Source of the DNA: JAMLJG01 sp035327585 | GTDB lineage: Bacteria > Verrucomicrobiota > Kiritimatiellia > CAIVKH01 | Assembly (NCBI GenBank): GCA_035327585.1 | Contig: DAOLDD010000021.1 | Coordinates: forward strand, 1-64,000 | DNA length: 64,000 nucleotides | Direction: 5' to 3' | Part shown: piece by piece, positions 1 through 9,074 of the stretch | How the letters are laid out: each line of letters starts with the position of its first letter | How positions within the stretch are numbered: position 1 is the stretch's first letter | Position numbers and translations under genes: made by a program | Notes under the pieces: model-generated | What the model was told of the DNA's origin: nothing | Databases searched by the model: none | What the model saw: only the letters and a program-made list of their open reading frames with translations

Positions 1-140
1 GGCGAGCCGCCATGCCCGCGCTCCACCGCCTCACCAGCCGTGCCGTAGCGCGAGGACGAACCGCCTCCACCGCCACGCATCCGGGCGAACATCGCGCGGC
101 GCTGGCGCTCGTCCATGTCGCTGGAAGGCCGGCGTGCCAT
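1..140 (-). CDS. Phage protein, N-terminal part (runs off window)
   Basis: This frame starts with ATG at 140, one base after the TGA of the gpI gene, and is still open at the window edge, so only about 46 residues are visible. It has a short polar start, then MDERQRRAMFARM followed by Gly/Ser-rich sequence. The same motif (D-x-Q-R-[RK]-A-[MI]-[FW]-A) recurs in the two genes upstream. The function is unknown; the position is that of a head-morphogenesis gene. Confidence 0.55.
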   Translation of the reverse strand, partial: MARRPSSDMDERQRRAMFARMRGGGGGSSSRYGTAGEAVERGHGGS

Positions 141-141
141 T

Positions 142-1644
142 TCAGGGGGCCTGCTGCCGGAGTTCGGCGAAATAGGTGGCGTAGACCTTGTCGCTCGCCT
201 TGGAGCCGGACTTCGGCTGCAGCTCCGCGAGGTCCGCCAGGTTCTGCTGGTGGTCCGCATCGGGATAGATGCGCTTGGCGTGCTCAAGATCGCCGCGCTC
301 AAGCGCCTCCCAGTAGGTGCGGCGCCGGTTGACCTCGGACCGGTACTGCGTGGCCGGGTCGTTGCGCTTGGCCGCGGCGGCGGACTGCTTCTCCTTGTCG
401 AGCCGCGCCTTCTCATCGGCCTGCCGCTTGCGCTCGGCATCCTTGTCGGCGGCGACCTGCGCACGGAGCTTTGCGCGTTCCGCCGCCTGCGCGGCTTCGG
501 TCTCTTTGCCCAACTGCCGGTTCTCCGCATCGGTCAGGCGCGTCTCCTCGTGCGCGATGTCGAGGTCGAGCCGATTGATGTACTTGTCGAACGTCGCCGT
601 CGCACGGTCGAACGCCTCCAGGTCTTTCTCGTACTGGCGCTGGCGCTGCTTGAGGTATTTGTCGATCGCCTTGTTCTGCGCCTCCCGGTCGGTGACACCC
701 ATCTGGCGCAGCTCGCGGCGGAGGTTGTTCACGGTGGCCTTGTTGTACTCGATCTGCGCCTCGGCCTCCTTCTTGGCCGCCCACGCCGCGTTCAGGTCGT
801 TGGAAGAGCGCAACGCCTCCTTGAAGACCGCCTTGGGGTCGATCTTCTGGCGGGGATCAACCGGCGCCTCCGGACGGAAGGCCGGGTCGGGCCGGTTCGC
901 CTCCAACTGCGCGCGCTGGGCACGCATGGCTTCCAGCCGGGCACTGGTAGGCGGCTCGCGCGGCGCCGCCGCGAAATCGCCCTCGGGCCAATCGGGATCG
1001 GTCGGCGAGACGGGCGACACACTCTTCGCGGGTAAGGTCGGCGTTGCACCCGCGTACTCCCAGCCGCTATCCGTCTCGCGCCAGCCCGGTGCGCTCGGCG
1101 CGGAAGATGAACGCGGCGCACCGCCGCCACCACCACCGCCGCCTTTGGCCCAGATCGCCTTGCGCTGTTCATCGGAGAGCGGTCGGGCGCTATTGGAGAG
1201 CGGGACCAAGCCCGGAATGTTCGGGTCGTTGGTCACCGCGCAGTTGATGAGGCGGGTGGGGCGTACCCGCTTCTCACCGAGATCAACGCACTCGTCCCGG
1301 TGCCAGACGGGCGAGATGAACCGGTAGCGCCCGCCGCGCACCGCCTCATCGCCGCGGTCGCTCCAGCGGATCTGGGCCCACAGCCCGTCCGGGCGTTTAT
1401 CGAGCCCGACGATCCAGCCGGCGGCCTCGGTCGGTTTGTCCTGGTCGAGCGATGAATGATCGAAGTCGATCAGGATGCCAGGGAAGTTCGGGGCCGCCGC
1501 CGCTTCGGAGAACCGCCCGACGATGGCGTCCAGGCTGTCCGGGTCAATGACCTGCACAAGCCCCGTGGGGTTGTGCGGGAACTCGCCGACGGCGGAGATG
1601 TGGTACCAGCCGTCCTCGGGCATGTTGAATGGAGTCGCAATCAT
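142..1644 (-). CDS. Mu-like gpI: phage head protease/scaffold protein
   Basis: The protein is 500 aa and matches the Mu gpI type: an N-terminal protease domain (about residues 1-165, ending near RLINCAVTNDPNIPGL) and a long charged C-terminal scaffold part. The N-terminus contains the ILIDFDHSSLDQ and AAGWIVGLDKR segments typical of the family, in which the protease matures the capsid and the scaffold guides assembly. Residues of about 165-185 carry the LSDEQRKAIWAKG motif followed by a Gly run. The rest is Pro-rich and then strongly coiled-coil-like (Ala/Glu/Lys/Arg). ATG at 1644 sits behind AGGTGA; GTG at 1647 is an alternative. It lies downstream of the portal gene. The family call is from remembered motifs. 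Confidence 0.75.
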   Translation of the reverse strand: MIATPFNMPEDGWYHISAVGEFPHNPTGLVQVIDPDSLDAIVGRFSEAAAAPNFPGILIDFDHSSLDQDKPTEAAGWIVGLDKRPDGLWAQIRWSDRGDEAVRGGRYRFISPVWHRDECVDLGEKRVRPTRLINCAVTNDPNIPGLVPLSNSARPLSDEQRKAIWAKGGGGGGGGAPRSSSAPSAPGWRETDSGWEYAGATPTLPAKSVSPVSPTDPDWPEGDFAAAPREPPTSARLEAMRAQRAQLEANRPDPAFRPEAPVDPRQKIDPKAVFKEALRSSNDLNAAWAAKKEAEAQIEYNKATVNNLRRELRQMGVTDREAQNKAIDKYLKQRQRQYEKDLEAFDRATATFDKYINRLDLDIAHEETRLTDAENRQLGKETEAAQAAERAKLRAQVAADKDAERKRQADEKARLDKEKQSAAAAKRNDPATQYRSEVNRRRTYWEALERGDLEHAKRIYPDADHQQNLADLAELQPKSGSKASDKVYATYFAELRQQAP

Positions 1645-1655
1645 CACGGGTCACC

Positions 1656-2360
1656 TCACAGGAGTCGGGGGATCGACGGATCGAGATAGGGGTAGGGGCT
1701 ATGCTTCGGGCTCTGGCCTCCGCCGGGGATTGGTACCCACACGGGGCCGCCCGGATTGTAGGGGCCTCCCACAATCGGCGGAGTAGCGCGAGGGTTCTCC
1801 CGATCACGGTAGGCATCCTTGTCGGCCTGAACTTGGGTGGTGGTCTGGACCTTTGAGGTCGGACCCCGCGTCGGGAGGTAAGCGACCTTCGGGTCCGGCA
1901 TCACAAGCCGCGCGCCGGGCCCTTGGTCGCGGAGGTCCATGCTGATGTTGCCCGACGGGTTGAGGAGGGTAAGCCCGGCGTAAATATCGTTCACCCGCGA
2001 AACGGGGGGACGCGGGTAACCGCTCTGCGTGTGAACCACCATGCCCGGCGGCATGCCAGGAGTCGGCACGGTTTGATGCACGCGCGAAAGGCTGGCGAGC
2101 CTGCGGTCCAGCGCGGGCGAGTTGCCAGTGGCGGGCAGGAAGTTGGTGCGGCCGTAGGGGCCAACGTCGGTCGGGCGCGGGGCCTGCATGCCGGGCACGG
2201 CGCCATCGAGTGAAGAGATGGGACGGCGGGTCCGAAGGGTGTAGCTCGCGCCACGCGATCCCGATCCCATTTTGGCGAACATGGCGCGGCGCTGCACGTC
2301 GGACATGGGCGCGGTGTTGGCGATGGCGCGGTTGAACAGGAATCGGGTATGGGTCTTCAT
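1656..2360 (-). CDS. Phage structural-region protein of unknown function
   Basis: The protein is 234 aa. ATG at 2360 overlaps the end of the portal gene by four bases (ATGA), so the two are translationally coupled. It opens with a basic N-terminus and then SDVQRRAMFAKMGSGSRG, the motif shared with both downstream genes. The remainder is rich in Pro, Gly, Asn and Arg with little predicted regular structure, ending PYPYLDPSIPRLL. In Mu-like phages this slot often holds the gpF-type head protein, but no gpF similarity is visible. It could be a minor head or decoration protein; that is only a guess from position. Confidence 0.6.
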   Translation of the reverse strand: MKTHTRFLFNRAIANTAPMSDVQRRAMFAKMGSGSRGASYTLRTRRPISSLDGAVPGMQAPRPTDVGPYGRTNFLPATGNSPALDRRLASLSRVHQTVPTPGMPPGMVVHTQSGYPRPPVSRVNDIYAGLTLLNPSGNISMDLRDQGPGARLVMPDPKVAYLPTRGPTSKVQTTTQVQADKDAYRDRENPRATPPIVGGPYNPGGPVWVPIPGGGQSPKHSPYPYLDPSIPRLL

Positions 2361-3505
2361 TGAGGTTGCTCCACGGGGATGAGTTTCAGGCCGGTCTTCT
2401 CTTCGAGCTGCGCCTGGTCCACGCGGTAGCCCGCCCAGCTCAGGTTGCCCACCGCCTCCAGGAGCGCCGACGTGTTCTCCTGCTGCGGGATGTCGAACGT
2501 GAAATAGGCGGCGTGCGGCTGGCGCGGGAAGAACGCAGAGAGCCATTCCCGGTCAAGCGACCGTTGGTACACCTCGGTCAGCCGCGCGGCGTCGGACCGG
2601 GCGAGGGCGAGCAGTCCCTCGGAATGCGCCCCGCCGGCGAGCGTCCCGGACCCGCTTTGCGTGAGCATCGTGAGGATGCCGCCCGTGGCCGCCATGACGA
2701 TCTGCTGGTCGCAGTACTCGATCCGCTGGAAGTACGGAAGCTGACTGCGGGCCGCGAGGTCGAAGCTCTTCACGTCCGCGCCGTTCGGCAGGTAGCCCCG
2801 CCCATTGCTCGCGATCTTCTCCGCGATGGACTGGTACTCGCGTTCCTTCTCCTCGGACGCACCCGGCGGGCCCATGATGAAGATCGACTGGTTCGCCCCG
2901 TTCTCCAGTGCCGTGTCCCAGTCGGCGAAGGACAGGTGCTTGGAGAAGAAGTGCCGGGAGATCGCGCGGTTCAATGCCGGGGCCTCCAGCACGCAAATGG
3001 ACTCGGGCGGGACGTGTTCGCCCGTGCTTTCGTGGGACCGGTTCTCCGGGTTCAGGCGCCAGTCGCCGTGCCGGTCGGGTTTGAGCCAGTACCACGGGTC
3101 AATCGGGTCGAGCCGCGAGACCAGCGGGCCGTACCCGGCGCGGACCTTCTCCAGGATCGCGAAGCCGCGGAAGATCGCGCGGGCGAGCGAGAGCGTGGCC
3201 TCCTTGAAGTTGTCGATCCGGTTGTAGCAGTACCGCAGTAGGTCCGCCTGTTCGGCGGCAAGGTACGGGTCCGCGCCCTCGGTCGTGCGGATTTCCCAGT
3301 CGACGGAATCGACGAAGGCGAGGCGTCGTGCGATGGCCGCCTGCACCGTCACGTCCGTGCGCTCCATGTGGTGGTAGAACCACTGGAGGTCCGCGAATTG
3401 GCCGCGGTCGGCGGCATCCTCCATCGCCACGAGACGGGCGATGGTCAACCCCCGCAGGGGGTTGTAGTGGTCGCGCCAGGTATTGGATGGACGGTGCAAC
3501 GGCAT
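2357..3505 (-). CDS. Phage portal protein, DUF935 (Mu gp29-like)
   Basis: The 382-aa protein matches the DUF935/Mu gp29 portal family. It has an N-terminal YNPLRGLTIARL segment, the VQAAIARRLAFVDSVDWEI stretch, the GFAILEKV segment around residue 115, PIDPWYWL, and a C-terminal part with LTQSGSGTLAGGAHSEG. The portal is the dodecameric ring at the capsid vertex that binds terminase and lets DNA through. Its length is somewhat short for the family. Portal genes usually follow the large terminase directly; here 3.8 kb with an unrelated secreted-protein gene separates the two. It is coupled to the next gene by an ATGA overlap. The ribosome binding site is weak. Confidence 0.8.
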   Translation of the reverse strand: MPLHRPSNTWRDHYNPLRGLTIARLVAMEDAADRGQFADLQWFYHHMERTDVTVQAAIARRLAFVDSVDWEIRTTEGADPYLAAEQADLLRYCYNRIDNFKEATLSLARAIFRGFAILEKVRAGYGPLVSRLDPIDPWYWLKPDRHGDWRLNPENRSHESTGEHVPPESICVLEAPALNRAISRHFFSKHLSFADWDTALENGANQSIFIMGPPGASEEKEREYQSIAEKIASNGRGYLPNGADVKSFDLAARSQLPYFQRIEYCDQQIVMAATGGILTMLTQSGSGTLAGGAHSEGLLALARSDAARLTEVYQRSLDREWLSAFFPRQPHAAYFTFDIPQQENTSALLEAVGNLSWAGYRVDQAQLEEKTGLKLIPVEQPQ

Positions 3506-3931
3506 GAACGGTGTCTTTCACTCGCCCTGCGAAGCCGCTCGTGCGGCGTAGCAGGGAAGGCACCGTTCTGCCGATTGGTGAACAATAGTTCAGTTATGGG
3601 GTGGGGTCAAGAGGTGCTGAACTGGATTTCACCAATTTGACAGCATTGACTGTGACAAACTGGAGTGCGCAGGCTTTACAGCGCATTTGCGGCCCGGCCT
3701 AACGGGCCGCAAATCAGAGCGGTGTCAAGTATTCGCAAACCACATTATACGCGATGATATCTGCGTCTATTTCATTTTGAAAGCGTTGCAGAATGTCGAT
3801 GGCGAAAGCCGGGGAATATACTGCCGGTAAAGTATCGCTAATAAAATGCCATTATTTAGACAGCACCGCACGGTTTCGGGTATGTGCAGAATGAGACGAC
3901 GCAGATTGAATTTCCTGGTGCTTGTCGAGTC
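3506..3931. other. Intergenic region left of the secreted cargo gene
   Basis: No gene is supported in these 426 bases. The sequence becomes markedly AT-richer from about 3,590 and contains one strong perfect hairpin (3,685-3,714). The rest shows nothing recognisable. Confidence 0.6.
3685..3714. terminator. Perfect 12-bp hairpin, possible terminator
   Basis: The arms ATTTGCGGCCCG (3,685-3,696) and CGGGCCGCAAAT (3,703-3,714) pair perfectly around a six-base loop. It lies about 220 bp past the stop of the leftward secreted-protein gene and before the portal gene. It lacks a clear T-run on either strand, so it may be a protein-dependent terminator or only a structural element. Confidence 0.45.
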
Positions 3932-6900
3932 CTAGTAAATCCTTGCGCGATAATACATAGGCGATACGTTTGTGCGAAAAGTGTCAATAAGCACAGGCTC
4001 GTTTGTGGGCATCAATAGTGCCCATGAACTCCAATCAATCAAATTGGTCGATATCTCCAGTTCGTATACATAGTTCGATGGCGCGTATAGTATGACGGTG
4101 GGACTGCCATATTGTTCATTTAAAATAGTATCAACTATGATTGGCACATCATTCTCCTCGAACCCGAGGGCAATGTTTGTGATGAGCGCACCACCCTGAT
4201 TTTCGTCAAGATTGTAGAGCTCGAAAGATAGTGAGAATGTACCAGATGTGTAGGTGTCGGGAAGCGCAAATGTATGGGCATGTAATCCGCTCCCATGAAT
4301 GCGACTATCGATCGATCCGATATGGTAAGAGTCCCAATACACTCTTAGTATCTCGATCCCAGCCGTGTCACTAAAGATAGTGTTAAACGAAATGCAGTTA
4401 ACCGGATTTGAGATGGCGATGCCGAGCGCGATCCACAGGGTGTTGTTTGTTGTGCTGCTTGATGAGTTCTGACCTTGCTGGACGGGTTGGCGATTGAGCG
4501 ACGTATCGGCTGTGCTTCCAATATAGAAATCGTGCTGATTGAGATGTACCCCCCAATCGCTGAAGCTCGCTGGAATGCTGCTTAAATCAAGTGGCGAACC
4601 CCACTGTAAATCTGGAAAGTATTGATTGACTACCTCCGAGCGGGCGCAGAGGGTGCTCGATCTGTCGGGGGGGTGAGTGATATGACTGTCCCAGTCTCGA
4701 TTATCTCGTTCGCATGCCTCTCTGCTTAATAGATATCCATATCTTCCGTATGAACAATCTCCCATCATTACATTGTTTACCGTGTTGAGATAAAATTGAT
4801 GCGGCCATTTGTGGTTTGACCTTGCGTACTCGATCGTGAAGTATTCATTCGGAGCTCCCGAGCGGGTGTAGACTGTGTGAATGCTGCGAATTGAATCCGG
4901 GGCAAGCCATGATACCTCGCACTCGTGAGTGTTGGTTAGTCCGCCGTTGGTAAAGTTGATGGTGCGATCGTGTGCATAGTAAGAGTCGGACCAGTGTGCG
5001 TTCAGTCCATATCTTCTATGGTGAGTGATGTACTTATATGCGTCTAGAAATGTGGTGTGGACGCCTATTCTTTTATTGATTGCGTCGGCGGCGGCTTGAA
5101 TTAAAGCAGATCCGGCGCTGTGTGCTATGAAGTGCACGTGCTGAAATGTTGTGTTATTGATTATGTCGGAGCCCAATCCGGCGCCAATTTCGGTGGCCGG
5201 TGCGCGGAGGTGTTCGATGGGTCGCCCTGCATCTTTTGACCAGTCGTATGCTTCAATCTGCCACTCAGACGGGGCTTGCGCGACAATAGAGGTGCGCATA
5301 TGGTTCACCCACTCGGGCATGATATCTGGTGTGAGTGGTGGTATATACCCATGTACAATCACAACGAGTTTTGTTTTGCCGGGTTGTTGAGAAATGTGCA
5401 CCTTGGATTCTGGGGCTTGATCGGATGTTGGTCCAAGAACAGTTAGTTTGGCATTCATGCTGGTTGCGCTGCCGAAAGTGTCAGAGATTATGACGCTATA
5501 TTCGGCGGCATCCGTTGTTTGGGCGTTGTTTATAATCAAGGTGGCGTTGTTGTTGACGGGAATGTCTATACCGTGTTTTCTCCATTGATAGGTTAGTGGT
5601 TGTGATCCGTATACCCCGACTGTAAATACGGCTGAAGACCCTGACGTGACAATGCAGCTTTCTGGATGCATATATATGTACGGTGTTGATGATCCATCTG
5701 CCGTCACGGTGAACACGACGTTTGATTTATCGTTGGCCTCGTTGGTCTGCCCGGCGCTCCCGTCAACGTCGACGATGGTCCAGATGTAGTTGGCGCCGGT
5801 GTTGCGACCCGCCGGGATTGTCGCGGTGCGGCTGATATTGGTGAACCCATAAGCGGCGACCTGCATAGTCGTCACGGAAAAGAGCAGAGGGTCCGAACTG
5901 GTGACGTTGGTCGAGCTATGGGCAATGCGGACGTTGGATGTGAACGATGAGGCGGCGGTGCCGCCGCTGTTGGTGATGGTGAAGCTGATGGTCACCAGCG
6001 TTCCGGTGGGGCCGCTGGCGGGGGTGACCGTCAGACCGCGGGGGAAAACATCAGGCGGAGTGTTGGTCGAGGCCGTCACGGTGAACACGACATTTGATAT
6101 ATCGTTGGCCTCGTTGGTCTGCCCGGCATTCCCGTCAACGTCGACGATGGTCCAGATGTAGTTGGCCCCGAGGTTGCGGCCCGCCGGAATCGTCGCTGTG
6201 CGGGTGATATTGGTGAAGCCGTATGCCGCCACCTGTATTGTTGTCACGGAAAATAGCAGGGGGTCTGTAATTCCGACACTTGTGGAACTATGGGCGATCC
6301 GGACGTTGGACGTGAAGGAGGCTGTCGCGCTCGGGCCGCTGTTGGTAATGGTGAAACTGATGGTCACCATCGTTCCGGTCGGAGCGCTTGCGGGGCTAAC
6401 TGACAGATTGCGCGGATATACGTCGGGCGNNNNNNNNNNNNNNNNNNNNNNNNNNNNNNNNNNNNNNNNNNNNNNNNNNNNNNNNNNNNNNNNNNNNNNN
6501 NNNNNNNNNNNNNNNNNNNNNNNNNNNNNCCGGTCGGAGCGCTTGCGGGGCTAACTGACAGATTGCGCGGATATACGTCGGGCGTCTGATTTGAGGGCGT
6601 TAGCGTGAGCGGGTGATAAACAGACAAATTGCAGCCGGGATCAAACGACTGTGCAAGTGAGACATAGCCAGTTCTTGATGCTGTGAGGGTGTGTGTGCCA
6701 CAGGGTAAATTTGTAAATCCGTAGTGGCCTGACGCGCCACTAGTGACGCTGTGCCCACCCCATGTGACATGGACGTTTGCGATTCCTGCGGCGGTCTGAG
6801 CATCAGATATTTTGCCGCCAAAAGTGACCGTAGCTGCAGATGACTGCGAATTGAGGGTAAAGGTGAAGAGCAGGGTCAATATTTGTAAAATATTTATGGT

Positions 6901-6990
6901 TTCTGATCGTGTTTTGGTGAGCTGGGTTGAGGGGGGGCTGCCGCGAAAGCATGTCCTTGTAGCATTGTATTCCCGGTGACTATTAATCAT
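3932..6990 (-). CDS. Large secreted repeat protein with lipase-like domain (interrupted by assembly gap)
   Basis: One gene is read across the N gap at 6,430-6,529. The N-terminal part (from ATG 6,990) has a long n-region, a hydrophobic segment (about residues 31-53) and a predicted signal-peptide cleavage, then a carboxypeptidase-regulatory-like beta domain. Next come at least two CARDB-type repeats of about 123 aa (each with TNSG, IAHSS, GANYIWTIVDVDG), an Ig-like domain (QPLTYQWRKHG) and an alpha/beta-hydrolase domain with VIVHGY, the nucleophile motif FIAHSAGSA and FLDAY. The protein ends in a C-terminal domain closing with MYYRARIY, seen in secreted PVC proteins. It should be exported; a substrate cannot be named. 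Base composition is AT-richer than the flanking phage genes, and it sits between large terminase and portal. It is probably cargo (a moron) acquired from a host. Confidence 0.7.
6375..6584. repeat. Scaffold gap of 100 N flanked by identical 55-bp sequences
   Basis: Positions 6,375-6,429 and 6,530-6,584 are the same 55 bases, and they directly abut exactly 100 N (6,430-6,529). Overlaying the two copies removes 155 bp and restores one continuous reading frame through the CARDB repeats. An exact 55-base overlap looks like a de Bruijn k-mer join. The true sequence is therefore either no gap at all or additional whole repeat units that were collapsed. Confidence 0.9.
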
Positions 6991-7305
6991 GACGGCAACT
7001 CGCTAAAACCGACCGTGGCGACATGGGGTCTGTATTGAATAGACGACACGATCGTTGAGCAAAGCAGCAAACCAACATTATTCGATAAGATATTTTGTCG
7101 TTATCCGCAAGCTCAAGCACATACTCACCACAGAACCTTTCAGCACCTGTATATGGTCGTTTCTGAAGTGGTCCGAACGTACTCGCTCCACATCATCTTG
7201 TCTGTGGGAACTTTTGGGTGGGCAGTGTAGGTGGGGCGCTGACGTATTGATAATTCGCGTTTACCTCGGTTCAGTGTGACCCGATCTCGGGACGGCTGGT
7301 GCCCC
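6991..7305. other. AT-richer intergenic region between terminase and secreted gene
   Basis: These 315 bases hold no supported gene. They must contain the promoter of the leftward secreted-protein gene if it is transcribed independently, but no convincing -35/-10 pair stands out. Confidence 0.5.
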
Positions 7306-8565
7306 TCACCAAATCGCGCGCTGTTGATGAACTAGTGCCCGTATCGCTGTTGGCTTCGAAATATCGGCCATGAGTGTAGCGTTCAGGGCGAGCCGTCTTG
7401 CTCCCACCGCCAGCGCCAGCGCAACTACGCAGTCATCGTGAAATCCACTCGGCGCCGAGTAGGTAATCGTGCCGTTCGGCGTGATGGCATACTCGTACCG
7501 CTTCATCTCGTCTGTCAGCACGCCCCACGCCCCAGGCCACGACACCTGCCGCTGCTCCACTGCAACCACAAGCCGCTGGATCAATTGGGTCTTGGTCTGG
7601 CTAGTCAGCTTCACCGCCTCGATCCGTGGCCACACGCGGGCGAGGTCGTCGTAGATCGGATCGCCGATGCCCGTGGCATCCATGACCAGCAACCCACGCC
7701 ACTTCCGGCAGAACGCGAGGATGCGCTCCTTCTGGATCGGCCAGTCGAGCCGGTTGAAACGCTCCATGTCCACACAGGCACCGGTGGTGCGGTCCATGGC
7801 GATCAGGACCGTAAAGTCCGTGTGCTTGGCGATGTCGCAGCCGATGGCGATGTCGCCCTTAGGCACGGGGACCTGGTCCACGAGGCAGGCGTCCACGTTG
7901 CGGAAGACGCCCGCCGAGTCCTCCAGGAACTCTGCCTCGTACTCCTGGCGGAAGACGTCGCTCGGTAGCGTGCGCCGGGCCTCCTCGTACTCGGCCTCCG
8001 GGAAGAACGGGTTCGCCTTGCTCGGGAAGCTGAAGCTGGCGTAATCCCGCTCGTCCGGGTCCTTGCCACGGGTGAACAGGTCGAAAAACCAGTTCCGGCC
8101 TCGGGGCGTGCTGATCATGAGCGCCCAGCCCTTCGTCTGGCTGATCGTGGGCCGGATCGTGTAGTGCCACGTATCCGGCAGAATCCGGGCCGCCTCGTCC
8201 AGCAGGATGCCCCGGAAGCCCAGCCCGAGGATCGAGTCAGGGTTGTCCGCTGAGAGGAACAGGATCCGCACCGGACCGTGCTGGCCGTTGAACTCGGCCC
8301 GGGCCGGGTTCTGGCCGTAAAACCGGACGAAGCTCCCAGCAATCTCCCGGACCGCCTCTATCCCTCGCTCGGCGATGAAGTAGGTGGGGGCGATCCAGCC
8401 GTAGTCTCCACCGGCCTCGCCTCCACCTCGGTCAATGATCTCGGCTGCGGCAAGCAGGGTCTTTCCGAACCTTCGGCCACAGCAGACGGTTCGGAAACGT
8501 CGATCACGGGCATGGTGGATGGCGAGTTGTCCGGGGTGGGGGTCGTAGTTAAGAACGATCGCCAT
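7306..8565 (-). CDS. Phage terminase large subunit (TerL)
   Basis: The 419-aa protein has both TerL domains. The ATPase carries Walker A CGRRFGKT at residues 29-36 and Walker B GILLDEAA at 119-126, with an STPRGRNWF coupling segment at 152-160. The RNase H-like nuclease shows its acidic residues at D244 (GCDIAKHTD), D296 (MDATGIGDP) and HDD at 376-378. It cuts concatemeric DNA and powers packaging through the portal. The length is usual for Mu gp28-like terminases. The start at 8,565 is needed to include the ATPase N-terminus and lies 208 bp inside the upstream small-terminase frame. The portal gene follows only after a 3.8-kb insertion. Confidence 0.93.
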   Translation of the reverse strand: MAIVLNYDPHPGQLAIHHARDRRFRTVCCGRRFGKTLLAAAEIIDRGGGEAGGDYGWIAPTYFIAERGIEAVREIAGSFVRFYGQNPARAEFNGQHGPVRILFLSADNPDSILGLGFRGILLDEAARILPDTWHYTIRPTISQTKGWALMISTPRGRNWFFDLFTRGKDPDERDYASFSFPSKANPFFPEAEYEEARRTLPSDVFRQEYEAEFLEDSAGVFRNVDACLVDQVPVPKGDIAIGCDIAKHTDFTVLIAMDRTTGACVDMERFNRLDWPIQKERILAFCRKWRGLLVMDATGIGDPIYDDLARVWPRIEAVKLTSQTKTQLIQRLVVAVEQRQVSWPGAWGVLTDEMKRYEYAITPNGTITYSAPSGFHDDCVVALALAVGARRLALNATLMADISKPTAIRALVHQQRAIW

Positions 8566-8804
8566 GCGATGACTCCTTCGGCGTCGAGGGTGAGCTTGGT
8601 CTGGGTGGGGAGCAGGGGCATGATGATCTGGCGGAAGAACCGGACGGGGTTCTTGTTGAAGTAGTCCCGGAGCGCGGCCTTGAGCGACGTCTGGACGCCC
8701 TCTTCGTTGAGCAGGGCATCCAGCGTTTGAAGCGCGGTGATTCGACCGCCGAAAGAGCCTTTCGGACGGCCTGGACCGGGACCTGTGAACGGAACGAACG
8801 GCAT
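8358..8804 (-). CDS. Terminase small-subunit-like protein
   Basis: This is a 148-aa frame starting at 8,804 with a good ribosome binding site (TAAGGAA). The N-terminus GPGRPKGSFGGRITALQTL resembles the GRPKG opening of small phage proteins encoded just before TerL. Residues of about 20-75 look helical and would suit DNA recognition. The last 70 residues are Pro/Ser/Thr-rich and lie in the 208-bp overlap with TerL, so they may be disordered or unselected. The function rests on position and size, not on a clear family match. Confidence 0.55.
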   Translation of the reverse strand: MPFVPFTGPGPGRPKGSFGGRITALQTLDALLNEEGVQTSLKAALRDYFNKNPVRFFRQIIMPLLPTQTKLTLDAEGVIAWRSFLTTTPTPDNSPSTMPVIDVSEPSAVAEGSERPCLPQPRSLTEVEARPVETTAGSPPPTSSPSEG

Positions 8805-8950
8805 GATTTCCTTACCCTCGCGAAAACCGCCGTTCTCGGTTCTTGGGGAGAAGATAACGGAACGGGCGTTCAGTGGCAAGCCCCGGCGTAATCCAGGTCG
8901 CGAACAGCCCCGACTTTGGGGGCTGAGAGCTGACGCAAAACGGGTGTCGG

Positions 8951-9074
8951 TTTCCGCGAATTTTCCGCGCTCGGAGGTTTCCGTGGCGCGTATATATCCC
9001 TTAAGGGATATAGCGCCGCGGAAACCGAATTCTTTCCGCGGTTTCCGCCGGTTTCCGCGGTCGTCGCGGAAACC
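8951..9074. repeat. TTTCCGCG repeat cluster around a 20-bp palindrome
   Basis: The motif TTTCCGCG or a close variant occurs at 8,951, 8,962 and 8,978 (TTTCCGTG), then after a perfect 20-bp palindrome (8,993-9,012, centre CCCTTAAGGG) at 9,033, 9,042 and 9,052. It is also present in inverted orientation (CGCGGAAACC) at about 9,018 and 9,065. GAATTC occurs twice next to inverted copies. The arrangement of iteron-like repeats around a palindrome resembles a replication origin, a packaging site or a multi-operator regulatory region. It lies upstream of the terminase genes. Confidence 0.6.

Noticed and set aside
6364..6990. Separate 208-aa gene ending in the N gap
   Set aside because: Its frame after the gap is an artefact of the 155-bp duplication plus N; overlaying the 55-mers makes one protein.
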